DNA of 64,000 nucleotides, taken from assembly GCA_947259075.1 (NCBI GenBank), contig CAMYKQ010000057.1:62001-126000 (forward strand), given 5' to 3'. This document shows, piece by piece, positions 44,401 to 51,225 of this stretch (positions are counted from its first letter, which is position 1; every line of letters starts with the position of its first letter). The translations under genes and the position numbers were made by a program. Under the pieces are notes generated by a model, which was not told the DNA's origin, did no database searches, and worked only from the letters and a program-made list of their open reading frames with translations. This DNA is from an uncultured Gammaproteobacteria bacterium (GTDB lineage Bacteria > Pseudomonadota > Gammaproteobacteria > DRLM01).

Positions 44401-44963
44401 CCCGGCACCGCACCGATCACCGTCGGTAATGTCGGCGGCACTGCGGCGGCAGGTGCATTCACCCAAGTGACATAAGTCTGGGTAAACTGCCCTTGCCCAT
44501 TGGAATACAGCAAGGCGTTGTTGCCGCCCGTCGCCTTGGACTCAACGATCAGATCAGCACGGCCGTCGCCGTTGTAATCGCCGACATAGATATTGGAGGC
44601 GTTGGCGGTCCACTGCTGGCCGAGGTGGCCGTTATTCCAGCTTTGATTGATGGAGCGGTATTCTATGGCGCCGGCGCTGTTGCGGTGACCTAGAAGAATA
44701 TAGCTGCTGTCGTTATTGCCCATGCCTTGCAGAAACAGATCGGTGATGCCGTCGCCGTTGAAGTCGGCTTGATAAACCAGATGATCGCCTGGAGGGTCAA
44801 AAGTAACCGGCACCGGCACCAGCAAGTCATCCAGACCAATCAGCGTAATCAGTTTGGCATCGTATTGCGCGGGGTTGTAGGGGATGTTGGCGTGTGCGGG
44901 TGAGAAGATTGCCCCACCGACGACCAACGCGGCGGCAAAGCTTTGGATAGTGCGGCGTGACAT
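38424..44963 (-). CDS. Giant SpvB/VCBS/RHS-repeat polymorphic toxin with ADP-ribosyltransferase-like tip
   Basis: A 2179-residue exported protein. The signal peptide ends near AHA (residue 25). FG-GAP-type repeats (DFNGDGITDLFLQG and others) lie at about 60-150 and 490-840. A SpvB-like domain (SPTGALTYSIPITVPPGASG) starts near 190, with a TcdB-middle-like region around 850-1050. YD/RHS repeats run over about 1050-1750, then the RHS core with DHLGSIDVIT and GRVYDPQLGRFLSADPT (about 1755-1860). After a hydrophobic glycine-rich pretoxin region, residues about 2075-2179 resemble the HYD1-signature ADP-ribosyltransferase toxins (NHYTTEAGRVGIL, VYLTPDLYVSGAEAQ, GGGIEILVPHDV). The tip is visibly AT-richer than the core, as expected from toxin exchange. 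GAGGGG precedes the ATG. The likely role is contact-dependent or secreted antagonism. Confidence 0.9.
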   Translation of the reverse strand: MSRRTIQSFAAALVVGGAIFSPAHANIPYNPAQYDAKLITLIGLDDLLVPVPVTFDPPGDHLVYQADFNGDGITDLFLQGMGNNDSSYILLGHRNSAGAIEYRSINQSWNNGHLGQQWTANASNIYVGDYNGDGRADLIVESKATGGNNALLYSNGQGQFTQTYVTWVNAPAAAVPPTLPTVIGAVPGVSEVSPTGALTYSIPITVPPGASGMQPSLALNYSSQAGDGLMGVGWSLSGFSVIHRCPRTLTQDGAKGGINFDANDRYCLDGQRLISIGAYGGGTEYRTEIDSFSRVIGYGSQGSGHAYFKVWTKAGQIMEYGVSGDARIEATAPNAASVRVWAVNKIQDTVGNYISLHYNENTSTGEYYPTEIKYTGNATAGVAPSRSVKFFYKSRSEVSTGYMAGSVVNSSVLLTNIQTFITTGGLTNLVFDYRLQYQPESAAITRRSRLARIDQCGTSTCVNGTVFEWQSGQANFMIAGSKPSSIETPYTWTGDFTGDGKSNFVQKNSSGSVTITSWNGLPLLASSQTRSVSTPWGPSDKTWTGDFNGDGLTDIVTAVGATAYVHISTSTGFLAPQQWNGLTVPSGTTTFNCANSFSKVGYVGDFNGDGVSDIATNCGTVIYLHLSTRTSFNVVAVSVPHNWGEAHVTWAGDFNGDGMTDIATASGPNVWVYRSTGTGFVAEYWPVTATWGGAGYSKVGDINGDGLMDIVSIGSTQVYVKKSTGRGFISETWNAQYNWSGIAPGYIWIADVNNDGRADVVTGKTANAVNVQLAVNNGLVPATWTGPSSWSSTDTTQLGDFNGDGKLDIITGTTLLAPDMYYYPPEGMQPSYPDMLTAVTDGLGMRTRFAYSSLTDSSSVFGVYTKGSGALDPLVDVQIPMYVARAITTDDGVGGTLKRTYKYGAARVHRTGRGFAGFAWMEETTPANIVGRSDFRQDFPYTGLVSASSQKFGSGIIESVTNTWNSASTTYGSHAVTRLRLDKEVRSNYEILGGPLIKTVTTTNSYDLYGNLTAATVQTVGGGKTFETITSNTITNDTSNWFLGRLIRSVVTNKQPNAAGVLTAGPARTSSFEYETASGLLKSETIEPDNASLWQKNSYSYDVFGNKITATVSGADIVSRTSTTAYGHDGIFPISASNALGQIEQRSHDARFGGVTRLTGPNGLTTSWTYDDFGRKIMERRADGTSTQWSMGLCTSCTGSAFAYGYYFVNETSSGQAPVTTYFDRYGRKIVSAGLALDGRQVIQYTKYDFLGRVSRQSRPGYNITNTETAYAYDILGRETHRTDANYTLYLTSYAGFQTTLRSDANAKNQTTVRTTNALGQLLQVKDSLNGTTSYEYDSHGNLIKTIDAAGNVTTMSYDIRGRKTAMYDPDMGQWYYAYNTLGELIWQKDAKNQVTSMQYDKLGRMTQRVEPEGTSVWTYDSAGGAGVGKLHSISRAADAYSQVISYDGFGRASSVTTTIFSESYTQRSSYDAYGRVSEITYPTGFAVRNVYNERGYLSEVRNAASNGLYWQANSTTADGQLERETLGNNVVSLRVYDALGRMEGVSAGVGSSSSVQYNTYAYDALGNLTQRKDINQNFTENFSYDGLNRLTSATLVGIGVKTYTYDAIGNIKSKSDFGNEYLYGSGKPHAVSTVKQGATTVATYNYDANGNLLNGYGWAISYTSFNKPQNLSQGSEYSTFQYAPDRRRIVQTSSHGTTIYISPSEGAAHYEKEYNNGVTEHKHYINGGGGPVAIYTSRSNGVNDTRYLHKDHLGSIDVITNEAGAVVHKLSYDVFGQRRPVPNCASAVCVLTSAVTHHGYTGHEHIDSVGLIHMNGRVYDPQLGRFLSADPTVAYPESTQGLNRYSYTDNNPLSRVDMNGYNWWSDRWQSGRPAITAVAAIAVAIYAPGAFSALGPVGSNMAAGFLSGAVASGGNLKAALLSGFTAGLFMGIGQFEPVGLGQRIGKIVGHGLIGGLSQEMMGGEFRAGFWSAAMTQSFSGWIGRQGGAPGPDVARTMYAAMIGGTASVLGGGKFANGAVTGAFSRLFNDEATHPGEGTRGSGALGKFGRALGKLGQRIFGPVASLIGLDDVIQRNAYLNHYTTEAGRVGILRDEIIMRSSDGNVYLTPDLYVSGAEAQARLSLSQQPTGYFSVPLENINSVSGQGVVQPLNGQPGGGIEILVPHDVSTRRSRWYPIGP

Positions 44964-45037
44964 GTCATCCCCTCGATATAGTTTATTCTTGCTGTTGATA
45001 TATATTTATTCTTGACGTGTTATTAGCTAAGGACTTA

Positions 45038-45199
45038 GCACCGCAGGGTGACATGTTTTTAGCGCCCACACACGATGTCGATAACGGGCACCCATATTTT
45101 ATTGTTTGCCATGCAGGTCATTTTTATTTTATCCGCCACTAGGCTACCGCGCTGCAATGCTGGGCTTCACAGAATACGTTCAGCCTAACCTACCGGACT
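45038..45199. repeat. MITE-like element, copy 1
   Basis: About 160 bp matching copy 2 (45636-45769). The left end GCACCGCAGGGT and right end CCTACCGGACT are shared, and 36 bp are identical (45074-45109 and 45673-45708). The two ends are imperfect inverted repeats of each other (CC-GTAGGGT type). This copy begins exactly at the stop codon of the small secreted-protein gene at 45199. Confidence 0.75.
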
Positions 45200-45567
45200 C
45201 ATTCCACCAGTTGTATATAATCGATACCGCAACCTGAATCACGCTCCGCATGAGCAAAAAACCGAACTCTTTTTCCTGAAACTTTAGCTGTTAACATAGT
45301 AACGACGGCCATTTTATAGTTATCCTCTCCCATGGATCCAGGTGTCAGTGTTAAGTGCGGACAGCCAGCTGGGAAGTTAATAGTTGCGTTTGTAAGTTTC
45401 CAAACATTGACCATACCATTAGGTGGTGTAGCCGCATTTGAATACATCCCAAAGTCTGGCACCCCTTCTCCCATTTCCCCAGTAGCTGCCGACGCGCCCT
45501 GTGGGACACCCAAGACAAGTACGCTAATAATTATCGCTGTCAAATTCTTTACTGGATTAATTTTCAT
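45199..45567 (-). CDS. Small secreted protein, orphan family
   Basis: A 122-residue product with a signal peptide (LTAIIISVLVLGVPQGASA). The mature part has two cysteines (AGCPHLTL and DSGCGIDYIQL). It shares with the product at 56183-56527 the segment VVTMLTAKVSGKRVRFFAH (there MVTSAFIAGKQVQFWID) and a C-terminal cysteine followed by a Y-I strand, so the two are probably distant relatives. GGAGGG lies 4 nt before the ATG at 45567. The gene is AT-rich, lies upstream of the RHS gene on the same strand and is flanked by two MITE-like copies. No function is known; it may be acquired DNA. Confidence 0.72.
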   Translation of the reverse strand: MKINPVKNLTAIIISVLVLGVPQGASAATGEMGEGVPDFGMYSNAATPPNGMVNVWKLTNATINFPAGCPHLTLTPGSMGEDNYKMAVVTMLTAKVSGKRVRFFAHAERDSGCGIDYIQLVE

Positions 45568-45635
45568 TTTGCCCTCCATATTATTTTCTGGTCAATGGAA
45601 TCAGATCCCTTATATTTTTCTTTGTTTCTCCTCCG

Positions 45636-45769
45636 GCACCGTAGGGTAGATACGTTTTTAGCATTCACACGTGATGTCGATAACGGGCACCCATATTTTA
45701 TTGTTTGCTATGCACATCATTTTTATTTCTCCCGCATGGGCACGGAATGCGCGCTCACCCTACCGGACT
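45636..45769. repeat. MITE-like element, copy 2
   Basis: About 134 bp, the partner of copy 1 at 45038-45199 in the same orientation, so the two bracket the small secreted-protein gene. The internal part near the right end differs (an internal palindrome around CCGCATGGGCACGGAATGCG). It runs into the gene remnant at 45760-45849. Confidence 0.75.
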
Positions 45770-45849
45770 GTAAACTCTACACCTGCAGTTGCCAGGGGAC
45801 TAAGAAATATAAAGCTCAATGCCGCTAATCCGTTTTTACAATTAATCAT
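45760..45849 (-). pseudogene. Signal-peptide remnant of a decayed secreted-protein gene
   Basis: A GGAG Shine-Dalgarno precedes an ATG followed by NCKNGLAALSFIFLSPLATA, a perfect signal peptide. After only seven more residues (GVEFTVR) the frame meets a TAG that lies inside MITE-like copy 2. The body of the gene appears to have been lost where the element sits. It could alternatively be a very short exported peptide. Confidence 0.55.
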
Positions 45850-46457
45850 TCTTAATCTCCTGTTGAATAACGAGCAAGCCGCCTCGGTCGAGCGAGAGCG
45901 AAACCGAAGATTCGCGGCGCCCACGCCCCAACACCCGGGTTTCGCGAACAACGTTCAACCCAGCTTACGCACTGCGAGTCATGTAAACATGCATCTTGGG
46001 GCGGGACGTCTTTGGCGTCGGCTGTGATCTTCCTGCCCTGCTTATTTTTTTATTTTTTCTATCACCACTGAATCAGGCACCGCAAACGAGGCCAGCGGGA
46101 TGGAATGAGTAAATACAAGAAGCGGGACACTGTCAAGCGCCAAAGCACGGTGTGTAATCTTACCGTCACAGGTGCGGCGGGATCGGCTCACGGGCGAAGC
46201 GTTTTCGAATTCAGCCGCGAAAGATATATGGGTGGAGAAAGGATGCGGAGGCGATGCGGCGGTCTCAGGTTTATTTCATCTTTACACGAAACAGGTCGCC
46301 CCGATGGGGAGAAACATCATCGATGTGTGATAGTAGGCGATCACTCATGCCCCCGGCGCCATGCCAGCTAGCGTTCCAATACAGCGGTTGAAGAATTCCG
46401 TACACTGTCTTATCGGAGTTCATTTTTCTCTTGCGCAGATGGGATGAGAGACATTAC
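45850..46457. other. Intergenic stretch, no gene supported
   Basis: About 600 bp with only short frames (for example plus 46105-46371) that have no Shine-Dalgarno, no family resemblance and mixed codon use. It probably holds decayed mobile or secreted-gene material from the region to its left. Confidence 0.4.
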
Positions 46458-46491
46458 TCCCCTCACCCCACCCTCTCCCTGAGGGAGAGGG
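46458..46491. repeat. REP-like intergenic palindrome
   Basis: CCCCTCACCCCACCCTCTCC is followed by CTGAGGGAGAGGGT. The inner CCCTCTCCCT/GAGGGAGAGGG forms a stem. It lies about 50 bp past the FKBP gene stop and resembles 49319-49353. Confidence 0.75.
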
Positions 46492-46541
46492 TAAATGGGA
46501 TGATCGGGTCATCTTTATCAGTGCATTTTGGTGTCGATCGT

Positions 46542-47225
46542 TTATTGCGCTTTGATCTTCAATAATTCGACTTCGAATATCAATGTGGCATTGGGGCCGA
46601 TCTTGCCGCCCGCGCCGCGTTCGCCGTAGGCGAGATCAGCGGGGACGAAGATTTGCCATTTCGCGCCTTCCTTCATGGCTTGCAAGGCTTCGGTCCAGCC
46701 TTTGATGACGCCGCCCACTTGGAAGGTTGCGGGCTGGCCGCGGCTGAATGAACTGTCGAACTCGGTGCCGTCGATCAAGGTGCCGCGGTAATTCACTTCC
46801 ACCGTGTCGCTGGCTTTGGGCGAGGCGCCGGTGCCCGGTTTGATGACTTTGTATTGCAGACCGCTGGGCAAGGCTTTTACGCCGGGCTTGCTTTTATTGG
46901 CGGCGAGAAATTTTTGGCCTTCGGCCTGATTGGCCTTGGCGATCTTCTCATCTTCGGCTTGGCGCTGCTGTTGTATACGCTGCATTGTCGCTTCGGCATC
47001 TTTCTGATCCAGCTGCGGCTTGGCGCCGGTCGACGCATCTTTGATGGCCGCCATGAAGGCCGCCTCGTCCAAATCGATATTGTCGCCTTTGAGCTGTTGG
47101 CCGATCTGCATGCCGATGATGTAGCTGAAACGTTTTTTATCGGTATCGAGGTCGACGGCCATTACCTGAACCGTGTAGAGCCCCATGACGGTGGCGAGGG
47201 AAGTTAACGCAAAAAGTTTTTTCAT
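46542..47225 (-). CDS. FKBP-type peptidyl-prolyl isomerase (Mip/FkpA-like)
   Basis: A 227-residue exported folding factor with a signal peptide MKKLFALTSLATVMGLYTVQ, cut near VMA. An N-terminal dimerisation domain of the FKBP_N type (YIIGMQIGQQLK through about residue 90) and a helical linker rich in Q and K follow. The FKBP domain (about 115-227) has VEVNYRGTLIDGTEFDSSF, FQVGGVIKGWTEALQAM and GERGAGGKIGPNATLIFEVE. It would catalyse proline isomerisation in the periplasm or at the surface. The ATG at 47225 follows AAAGGA; the open frame extends upstream to 47597 only through repeat DNA. Confidence 0.93.
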   Translation of the reverse strand: MKKLFALTSLATVMGLYTVQVMAVDLDTDKKRFSYIIGMQIGQQLKGDNIDLDEAAFMAAIKDASTGAKPQLDQKDAEATMQRIQQQRQAEDEKIAKANQAEGQKFLAANKSKPGVKALPSGLQYKVIKPGTGASPKASDTVEVNYRGTLIDGTEFDSSFSRGQPATFQVGGVIKGWTEALQAMKEGAKWQIFVPADLAYGERGAGGKIGPNATLIFEVELLKIKAQ

Positions 47226-47461
47226 CGGTCTAAAATCCTTTGTTAGAAACGCGGGCAATTTTCGCACGGATGGGCACCGGGTGGCCAAGCCTATTTTTAT
47301 TAGGGGATGCTTGAAGATGGCTAGCGCTATTAACCGCGCCCTAGTCCATGGCCAAACCGCCCAGGCGGCGATGCGGCTCTGCTTCCTTGGAAAGGAGGGC
47401 CCGCCTTTTTCTCGCCCGCTCGTGAATTTGTTCCGTACGCGTTTTTCTTGAGAAGACAAAA

Positions 47462-47506
47462 CCACCCCGTCCGCTGCGCGGCCACCCCTCCTTGTGAAAG
47501 GAGGGG
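47462..47506 (-). repeat. Dispersed intergenic palindromic element, copy 2
   Basis: ACCCCGTCCGCTGCGCGGCC, then ACCCCTCCTTGTGAAAGGAGGGG; the reverse-oriented partner is 36139-36180. A related half (CCTTGGAAAGGAGGGC) lies nearby at about 47391, so the whole unit may span about 47385-47510. Confidence 0.75.
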
Positions 47507-47672
47507 AACTATATTTTCCACCCGCCTCTTTGAGAGTGAGGCGGAATGGGGACAAGGTCCGGCAAACCGTGCGCATACCGAGCAGGGACGCGCCCAACTC
47601 ACCCCGGGTGGTATCTGCCCGTAGGAGTCGATGTATCGCGGCCCTCAGGGCGATGTGTCGCGGCCCACAGGG

Positions 47673-48038
47673 AACGCTTCGCAGCTCCGTGTGCGAATCG
47701 GCCCCGGTCTCGCGACTTTAATTCCTTTTGCACCGGACGTCCCGCGTCCGCCCCGAGGCGCTACTCCGCGGCGCATCACGGCTACCTCAATGACTGACGC
47801 CGCTTCGCGTCTACCGCGCGCTTCTCGCCTTCGCTGCACTCTCCGTGGCTCGTCGAACGCTTCGCACCGGCCTGTGCGAATCGATCTCGGTCTCGCGACC
47901 TTGATTCCTTTTGCCGCGGACGTCCCGCGTCGGCCCCGAGGCGCTACTCCGCGGCGCATCACGGCTACCACAATGACTGACGCCGCTTCGCGTCTACCGC
48001 GGGCTTATCGCCTTCGCTGCGCTCTCCGTGGCTCGTCG
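47673..48038. repeat. Two tandem copies of a 183-bp unit
   Basis: Unit 1 is 47673-47855 and unit 2 is 47856-48038. Both begin AACGCTTCGC and end CTCCGTGGCTCGTCG, and they differ at scattered positions. The block AGGCGCTACTCCGCGGCGCA is identical in both. Open frames through it are arginine/serine-rich and not convincing. It lies just past the def stop codon and may be duplicated intergenic DNA. Confidence 0.85.
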
Positions 48039-48050
48039 CCGGCACCAGGT

Positions 48051-48554
48051 TTATTTATAGGTCTTGCGCTTGAATAAATCATTGCGCCGGCTCACGAGCC
48101 GGTCGAGGAATAGCAGGCCGTCCAAGTGATCGATCTCGTGCTGCACGGCGCGCGCTTCGTAGCCTTCGAATTGATATTGCCGGTGTTCGCCGTGTTCGTC
48201 GCGGGCCTCGAGGGTGATGCGTTCGGCGCGGATGACGTTGCCGGTGAAGTCGGGCACGGAGAGGCAGCCTTCGCGGCCGACGGCGAAACCGTCCCATTCG
48301 GTGATTTCGGGATTGATGAGTATCATGCGGCCGTGATTCGTCGGCAGCTTGGCTTTGCTGGAACAGTCGACGATGGCGAGACGCAGCGCGCGGCCCACTT
48401 GCGGCGCGGCGATGCCGACGGCGCCGGGCCCGAGGCGCATCGTTTCCTCTAAATCGGCGACGAAGGCGCGCAGCGCATCATCGAAAGCCGTCACCGGCTG
48501 CGACTCGTCTTTGAGACGCGGGTCGGGGTAGGTGAGGATTTCCAGCAGCGCCAT
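48051..48554 (-). CDS. def: Peptide deformylase
   Basis: Removes the formyl group from the N-terminal methionine of new proteins. The 167-residue length is standard, and all three family motifs are present: GPGAVGIAAPQVG, EGCLSVP with the metal-binding cysteine, and QHEIDHLDG with the HExxH zinc or iron site. Its start codon lies 2 nt after the gcvR stop, so the two are co-transcribed. In many gammaproteobacteria def pairs with fmt instead, and no fmt is seen here, so this may be a second deformylase. Confidence 0.96.
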   Translation of the reverse strand: MALLEILTYPDPRLKDESQPVTAFDDALRAFVADLEETMRLGPGAVGIAAPQVGRALRLAIVDCSSKAKLPTNHGRMILINPEITEWDGFAVGREGCLSVPDFTGNVIRAERITLEARDEHGEHRQYQFEGYEARAVQHEIDHLDGLLFLDRLVSRRNDLFKRKTYK

Positions 48555-48556
48555 GA

Positions 48557-49078
48557 CTAACCCACCAAGGTGTCGATGGGGGTGAGGCTGGCCTCGACGC
48601 CGTCGCCCGCCGCCACTTGCAAGGCGGAACGCAGGGGTTCGATGCCTTCGCTGGCTTGCCCTTCGATGTGCATGATGTACAGCGGATGCGCGTCGTTGCC
48701 GCCGACATCGGATTCGAGGTTAAGAATGTGCAGGCCCGCCTCGGACAGGGCGCCGGTCACCTTGGCGACGATGCCGGGCTTGTCGGCGCCGAAGACGCTG
48801 ATGCGCACATCGGGCAAGACGTGTTCATGCAAACGGCCTTCGATGGCGTCGATGTGCAGATGCAAGTCCATGGACTCGATCACCGATTCGAGAATCTCGT
48901 TCAGACTTTTGACGCTGCCTTGGTGTTGCACCATGAGCATGATGGTGAAGCTGCCGCCCAGGCGCATCATCGATGCCTCGCCGAGGTTGCAACCGCCTTC
49001 GTAAAGCGCGGCGGTGACGTGGGCGACGATGCCCGGCCGGTCTTTACCCACTACGGTCAACATGTACCACTGTTTCAT
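48557..49078 (-). CDS. gcvR: Tandem-ACT regulator, GcvR-like
   Basis: A 173-residue protein made of two ACT domains. The first is YMLTVVGKDRPGIVAHVTAA (residues 5-80) and the second starts DVRISVFGADKPGIVAKVTG (about 90-165). GcvR in E. coli represses the glycine cleavage system by binding the activator GcvA. Here no gcv genes are adjacent, so the family match is firm but the target is inferred. It has no DNA-binding domain and acts through a partner. It is directly followed by def. Confidence 0.88.
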   Translation of the reverse strand: MKQWYMLTVVGKDRPGIVAHVTAALYEGGCNLGEASMMRLGGSFTIMLMVQHQGSVKSLNEILESVIESMDLHLHIDAIEGRLHEHVLPDVRISVFGADKPGIVAKVTGALSEAGLHILNLESDVGGNDAHPLYIMHIEGQASEGIEPLRSALQVAAGDGVEASLTPIDTLVG

Positions 49079-49318
49079 GGCTGTCTCCTGATTATCCTGC
49101 GCGCGGATTGACTCGCGCTCGTTGCATTGTAGTGTGCCACGCGGCGAAATTCATGCGCATTATTTACGCTGGCGGCGGTTTTTGATTTTACCCTCTTTGG
49201 CTCAAGCAGGGTGGAGAAGTAATGCCGTGATTGCCAGCGAGATCACTATAAAAGGCGCATTCCATTCGCAATCGCAAATAATAAAGGACGGAGGGCTGAG
49301 CATCGTCCTAGTTTTGAT

Positions 49319-49353
49319 CCCCTCACCCCTGCCCTCTCCCGGGGGGAGAGGGA
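49319..49353. repeat. REP-like intergenic palindrome
   Basis: CCCCTCACCCCTGCCCTCTC is followed by CCGGGGGGAGAGGGA; the stem is CCCTCTCCC/GGGAGAGGG. It has the same layout as 46458-46491. Confidence 0.75.
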
Positions 49354-49371
49354 GAAAAAGTGCTATGTCCT

Positions 49372-49560
49372 CACTAGTAACACTCGTAACACTCATGGCA
49401 CTCATGGCACTCATGGCACTCATGGCACTCAGGCACTCAGGCACTCAGGCACTCAGGCACTCAGGTGCTCAGGTGCTCATGTGCTCATGTGCTCATGTGC
49501 TCATGTGCTCAGGTGCTCAGGTGCTCAGGCGCTCAGGCGCTCATGGCACTCATGGCGCTC
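49372..49560. repeat. Minisatellite of 8/9-bp units (CACTCAGG / CACTCATGG)
   Basis: About 22 head-to-tail units: six of 9 bp (CACTAGTAA, CACTCGTAA, then CACTCATGG), next a run of 8-bp units CACTCAGG, TGCTCAGG, TGCTCATG and CGCTCAGG, then 9-bp units again. Open frames cross it (methionine/alanine/leucine on plus; methionine/serine/alanine on minus) but lack supported starts. It lies in the gap between gcvR and the ZIP gene. Confidence 0.92.
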
Positions 49561-49632
49561 GAAGAAACAGTGACTCGAAGAGAAAGGCGGCATGGGTGCC
49601 GCGCGCAACGCGGCAAAACAGCTTGCAGGCCC

Positions 49633-50415
49633 TTAGTGCAAGGTGCCGTGCACGAAATAGATGGTCAACACACCCGCCGAGATCAAACTCACTTGCTTCA
49701 CCGTTTCGGCCAGCTCCATGCGTTTGTGCAGGCCGGGGATGAGGTCGGCGACGGCGACGTAGATGAAGCTGGAAGCGGCGATGGCCAAGGCGTAAGGCAG
49801 CAGATGATCGAGGTCTTGCAAGCCGTAATAGGCGAGCAGGCCGCCCGCCACGGTCGCGAGGCCCGACAGGCCGTTGAACAACAGCGCTTGGCCCCGGCTG
49901 AAGCCGCTGTGCAGCAACACGGCGAAGTCGCCCAGCTCTTGCGGGATTTCATGCGCGGCGACGGCGATGGCGGTGACGATGCCAAGATGCGTGTCGGTAA
50001 GAAAGGCGGCGGCGATCAAAATACCGTCGACGAAATTATGCACGGTGTCGCCTACCATCACGATGCTGCCCGCCGCCTTGTTGGTGACCGGCATCTCGAC
50101 GGGATCATGCGCCTCGCAATGGTCGTGATGGCAATGGCGCCACAGCACCATTTTCTCCAGCAGAAAAAACAAGAGCACACCCAGCAGCACGGTGAGGCTG
50201 ATGTTGTGTATATCGATATCGCCCGCGGATTCCATCGCATGCGGCAGCAAGGCGAGAAAGGCCGCGCCCAGCAAGGCGCCGATGGCGTAGCTGATGAAAT
50301 GGGGCAAGAGCCGCGCGCGTATTCGTTCCGGAAACAATAAAAACAGCGCGGCGGCCAGCACGCTGACGAGGCCGCCTATCAGGCAAAACAGGATGATCCA
50401 GGTAAGTACGCTCAT
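49633..50415 (-). CDS. ZIP-family metal transporter
   Basis: A 260-residue inner-membrane importer of zinc or other divalent cations. It has about eight hydrophobic segments and a histidine-rich cytoplasmic loop (WRHCHHDHCEAH, near residues 92-103) after segment 3. The metal-binding segments 4 and 5 have GDTVHNFVDGI and AVAAHEIPQELGDFAVLLHS. The motif pattern matches the GufA/ZupT-type bacterial branch. The substrate metal cannot be told from the sequence. No Zur-like operator was noticed. Confidence 0.93.
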   Translation of the reverse strand: MSVLTWIILFCLIGGLVSVLAAALFLLFPERIRARLLPHFISYAIGALLGAAFLALLPHAMESAGDIDIHNISLTVLLGVLLFFLLEKMVLWRHCHHDHCEAHDPVEMPVTNKAAGSIVMVGDTVHNFVDGILIAAAFLTDTHLGIVTAIAVAAHEIPQELGDFAVLLHSGFSRGQALLFNGLSGLATVAGGLLAYYGLQDLDHLLPYALAIAASSFIYVAVADLIPGLHKRMELAETVKQVSLISAGVLTIYFVHGTLH

Positions 50416-50457
50416 TGAGATTTAACGCGACGCGAGGTGAAAACGCGCAAGTGTACC

Positions 50458-51225
50458 CTATTCGCCCCGGCTGTCCAGCCAGATCAAACTGGCCATGCGG
50501 CCGGTCACGCCGTCGCGGCGGTAGGAATAAAAACGCGTCGCGCCGCTTACGCTACATTCATCCCCGCCGTACACCGCGCTCAGCTGCATCCGCGCCAAAC
50601 GCCGCCGCGCGAGTTGATAAATGTCCGCCAGCCAGCGGCCCGCGGGCGAGGGACGGAAGGCGGCGGCGGCCCCGGCGTCTTCGGCGACAAAGGCGGCGCG
50701 CACCTCCGCGCCCACTTCGAAAACATCGGGGCCGATGGCCGGCCCCAGCCAGGCCAGCAACTCTGCGCCGGGGCATTGCAGCGCCTGCACGGTGTTTTCG
50801 ATCACGCCCGCCAGCAAGCCGCGCCAGCCCGCGTGGACGGCGGCCACCACGGTGCCTCGCACATCGCAGAGCAACACGGGGAGACAATCGGCGGTGAGCA
50901 CGGCGCACACCACGCCGCGCTGACGGGTGAAGCTGGCGTCGGCCACGCAGCCCGGGGGCTGGGCCGCGGCGTCCACCACGCGCGTGCCGTGGACCTGATC
51001 CAGCCACAGGGGTTCGCCGGGTAAACATAGCGCCGCGCGCAGGCGGCGGCGGTTTTCCGCAACATGCCGCGGCTCATCACCCACATGCGCGCCGAGATTG
51101 AGCGTCGCATACGGCACGGCACTCACCCCGCCCGCGCGGGTGGTGGCGCAAGCGCGCACGGCCGCGGGCGCGGGCCAATCCGGCGACAGCCAGCCGTGTG
51201 ACGCGGGCTCAAGCGGCTTCGGCAT
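50458..51225 (-). CDS. pgeF: PgeF/YfiH-family protein (peptidoglycan editing factor)
   Basis: A 255-residue cytoplasmic protein of the DUF152 family, earlier called polyphenol oxidase or laccase. In E. coli it removes mis-incorporated L-Ser muropeptide precursors. The metal-site residues are present: histidine in LDQVHGTRVV, cysteine in VLTADCLPVLLCD and histidine in VAAVHAGWRGLLAGV. The ATG at 51225 lies inside the rluD end (17-bp overlap), so the pair is translationally coupled. The open frame upstream of it is a shadow of rluD. Confidence 0.93.
   Translation of the reverse strand: MPKPLEPASHGWLSPDWPAPAAVRACATTRAGGVSAVPYATLNLGAHVGDEPRHVAENRRRLRAALCLPGEPLWLDQVHGTRVVDAAAQPPGCVADASFTRQRGVVCAVLTADCLPVLLCDVRGTVVAAVHAGWRGLLAGVIENTVQALQCPGAELLAWLGPAIGPDVFEVGAEVRAAFVAEDAGAAAAFRPSPAGRWLADIYQLARRRLARMQLSAVYGGDECSVSGATRFYSYRRDGVTGRMASLIWLDSRGE

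Noticed and set aside
46542..47597. Open frame giving a 351-residue FKBP protein
   Set aside because: The first 124 codons run through palindromic repeat DNA. A clean signal peptide with an upstream AAAGGA begins at 47225, so the shorter gene is correct.
47673..48038. CRISPR-like array
   Set aside because: Only two units of 183 bp, with no short repeat/variable spacer pattern and no cas genes in the window.
49122..49742. 206-codon frame through the minisatellite
   Set aside because: The repeat creates an artificial M-A-L and S-G-A-Q pattern, and the start lacks a ribosome binding site. The frame also overlaps the ZIP gene.
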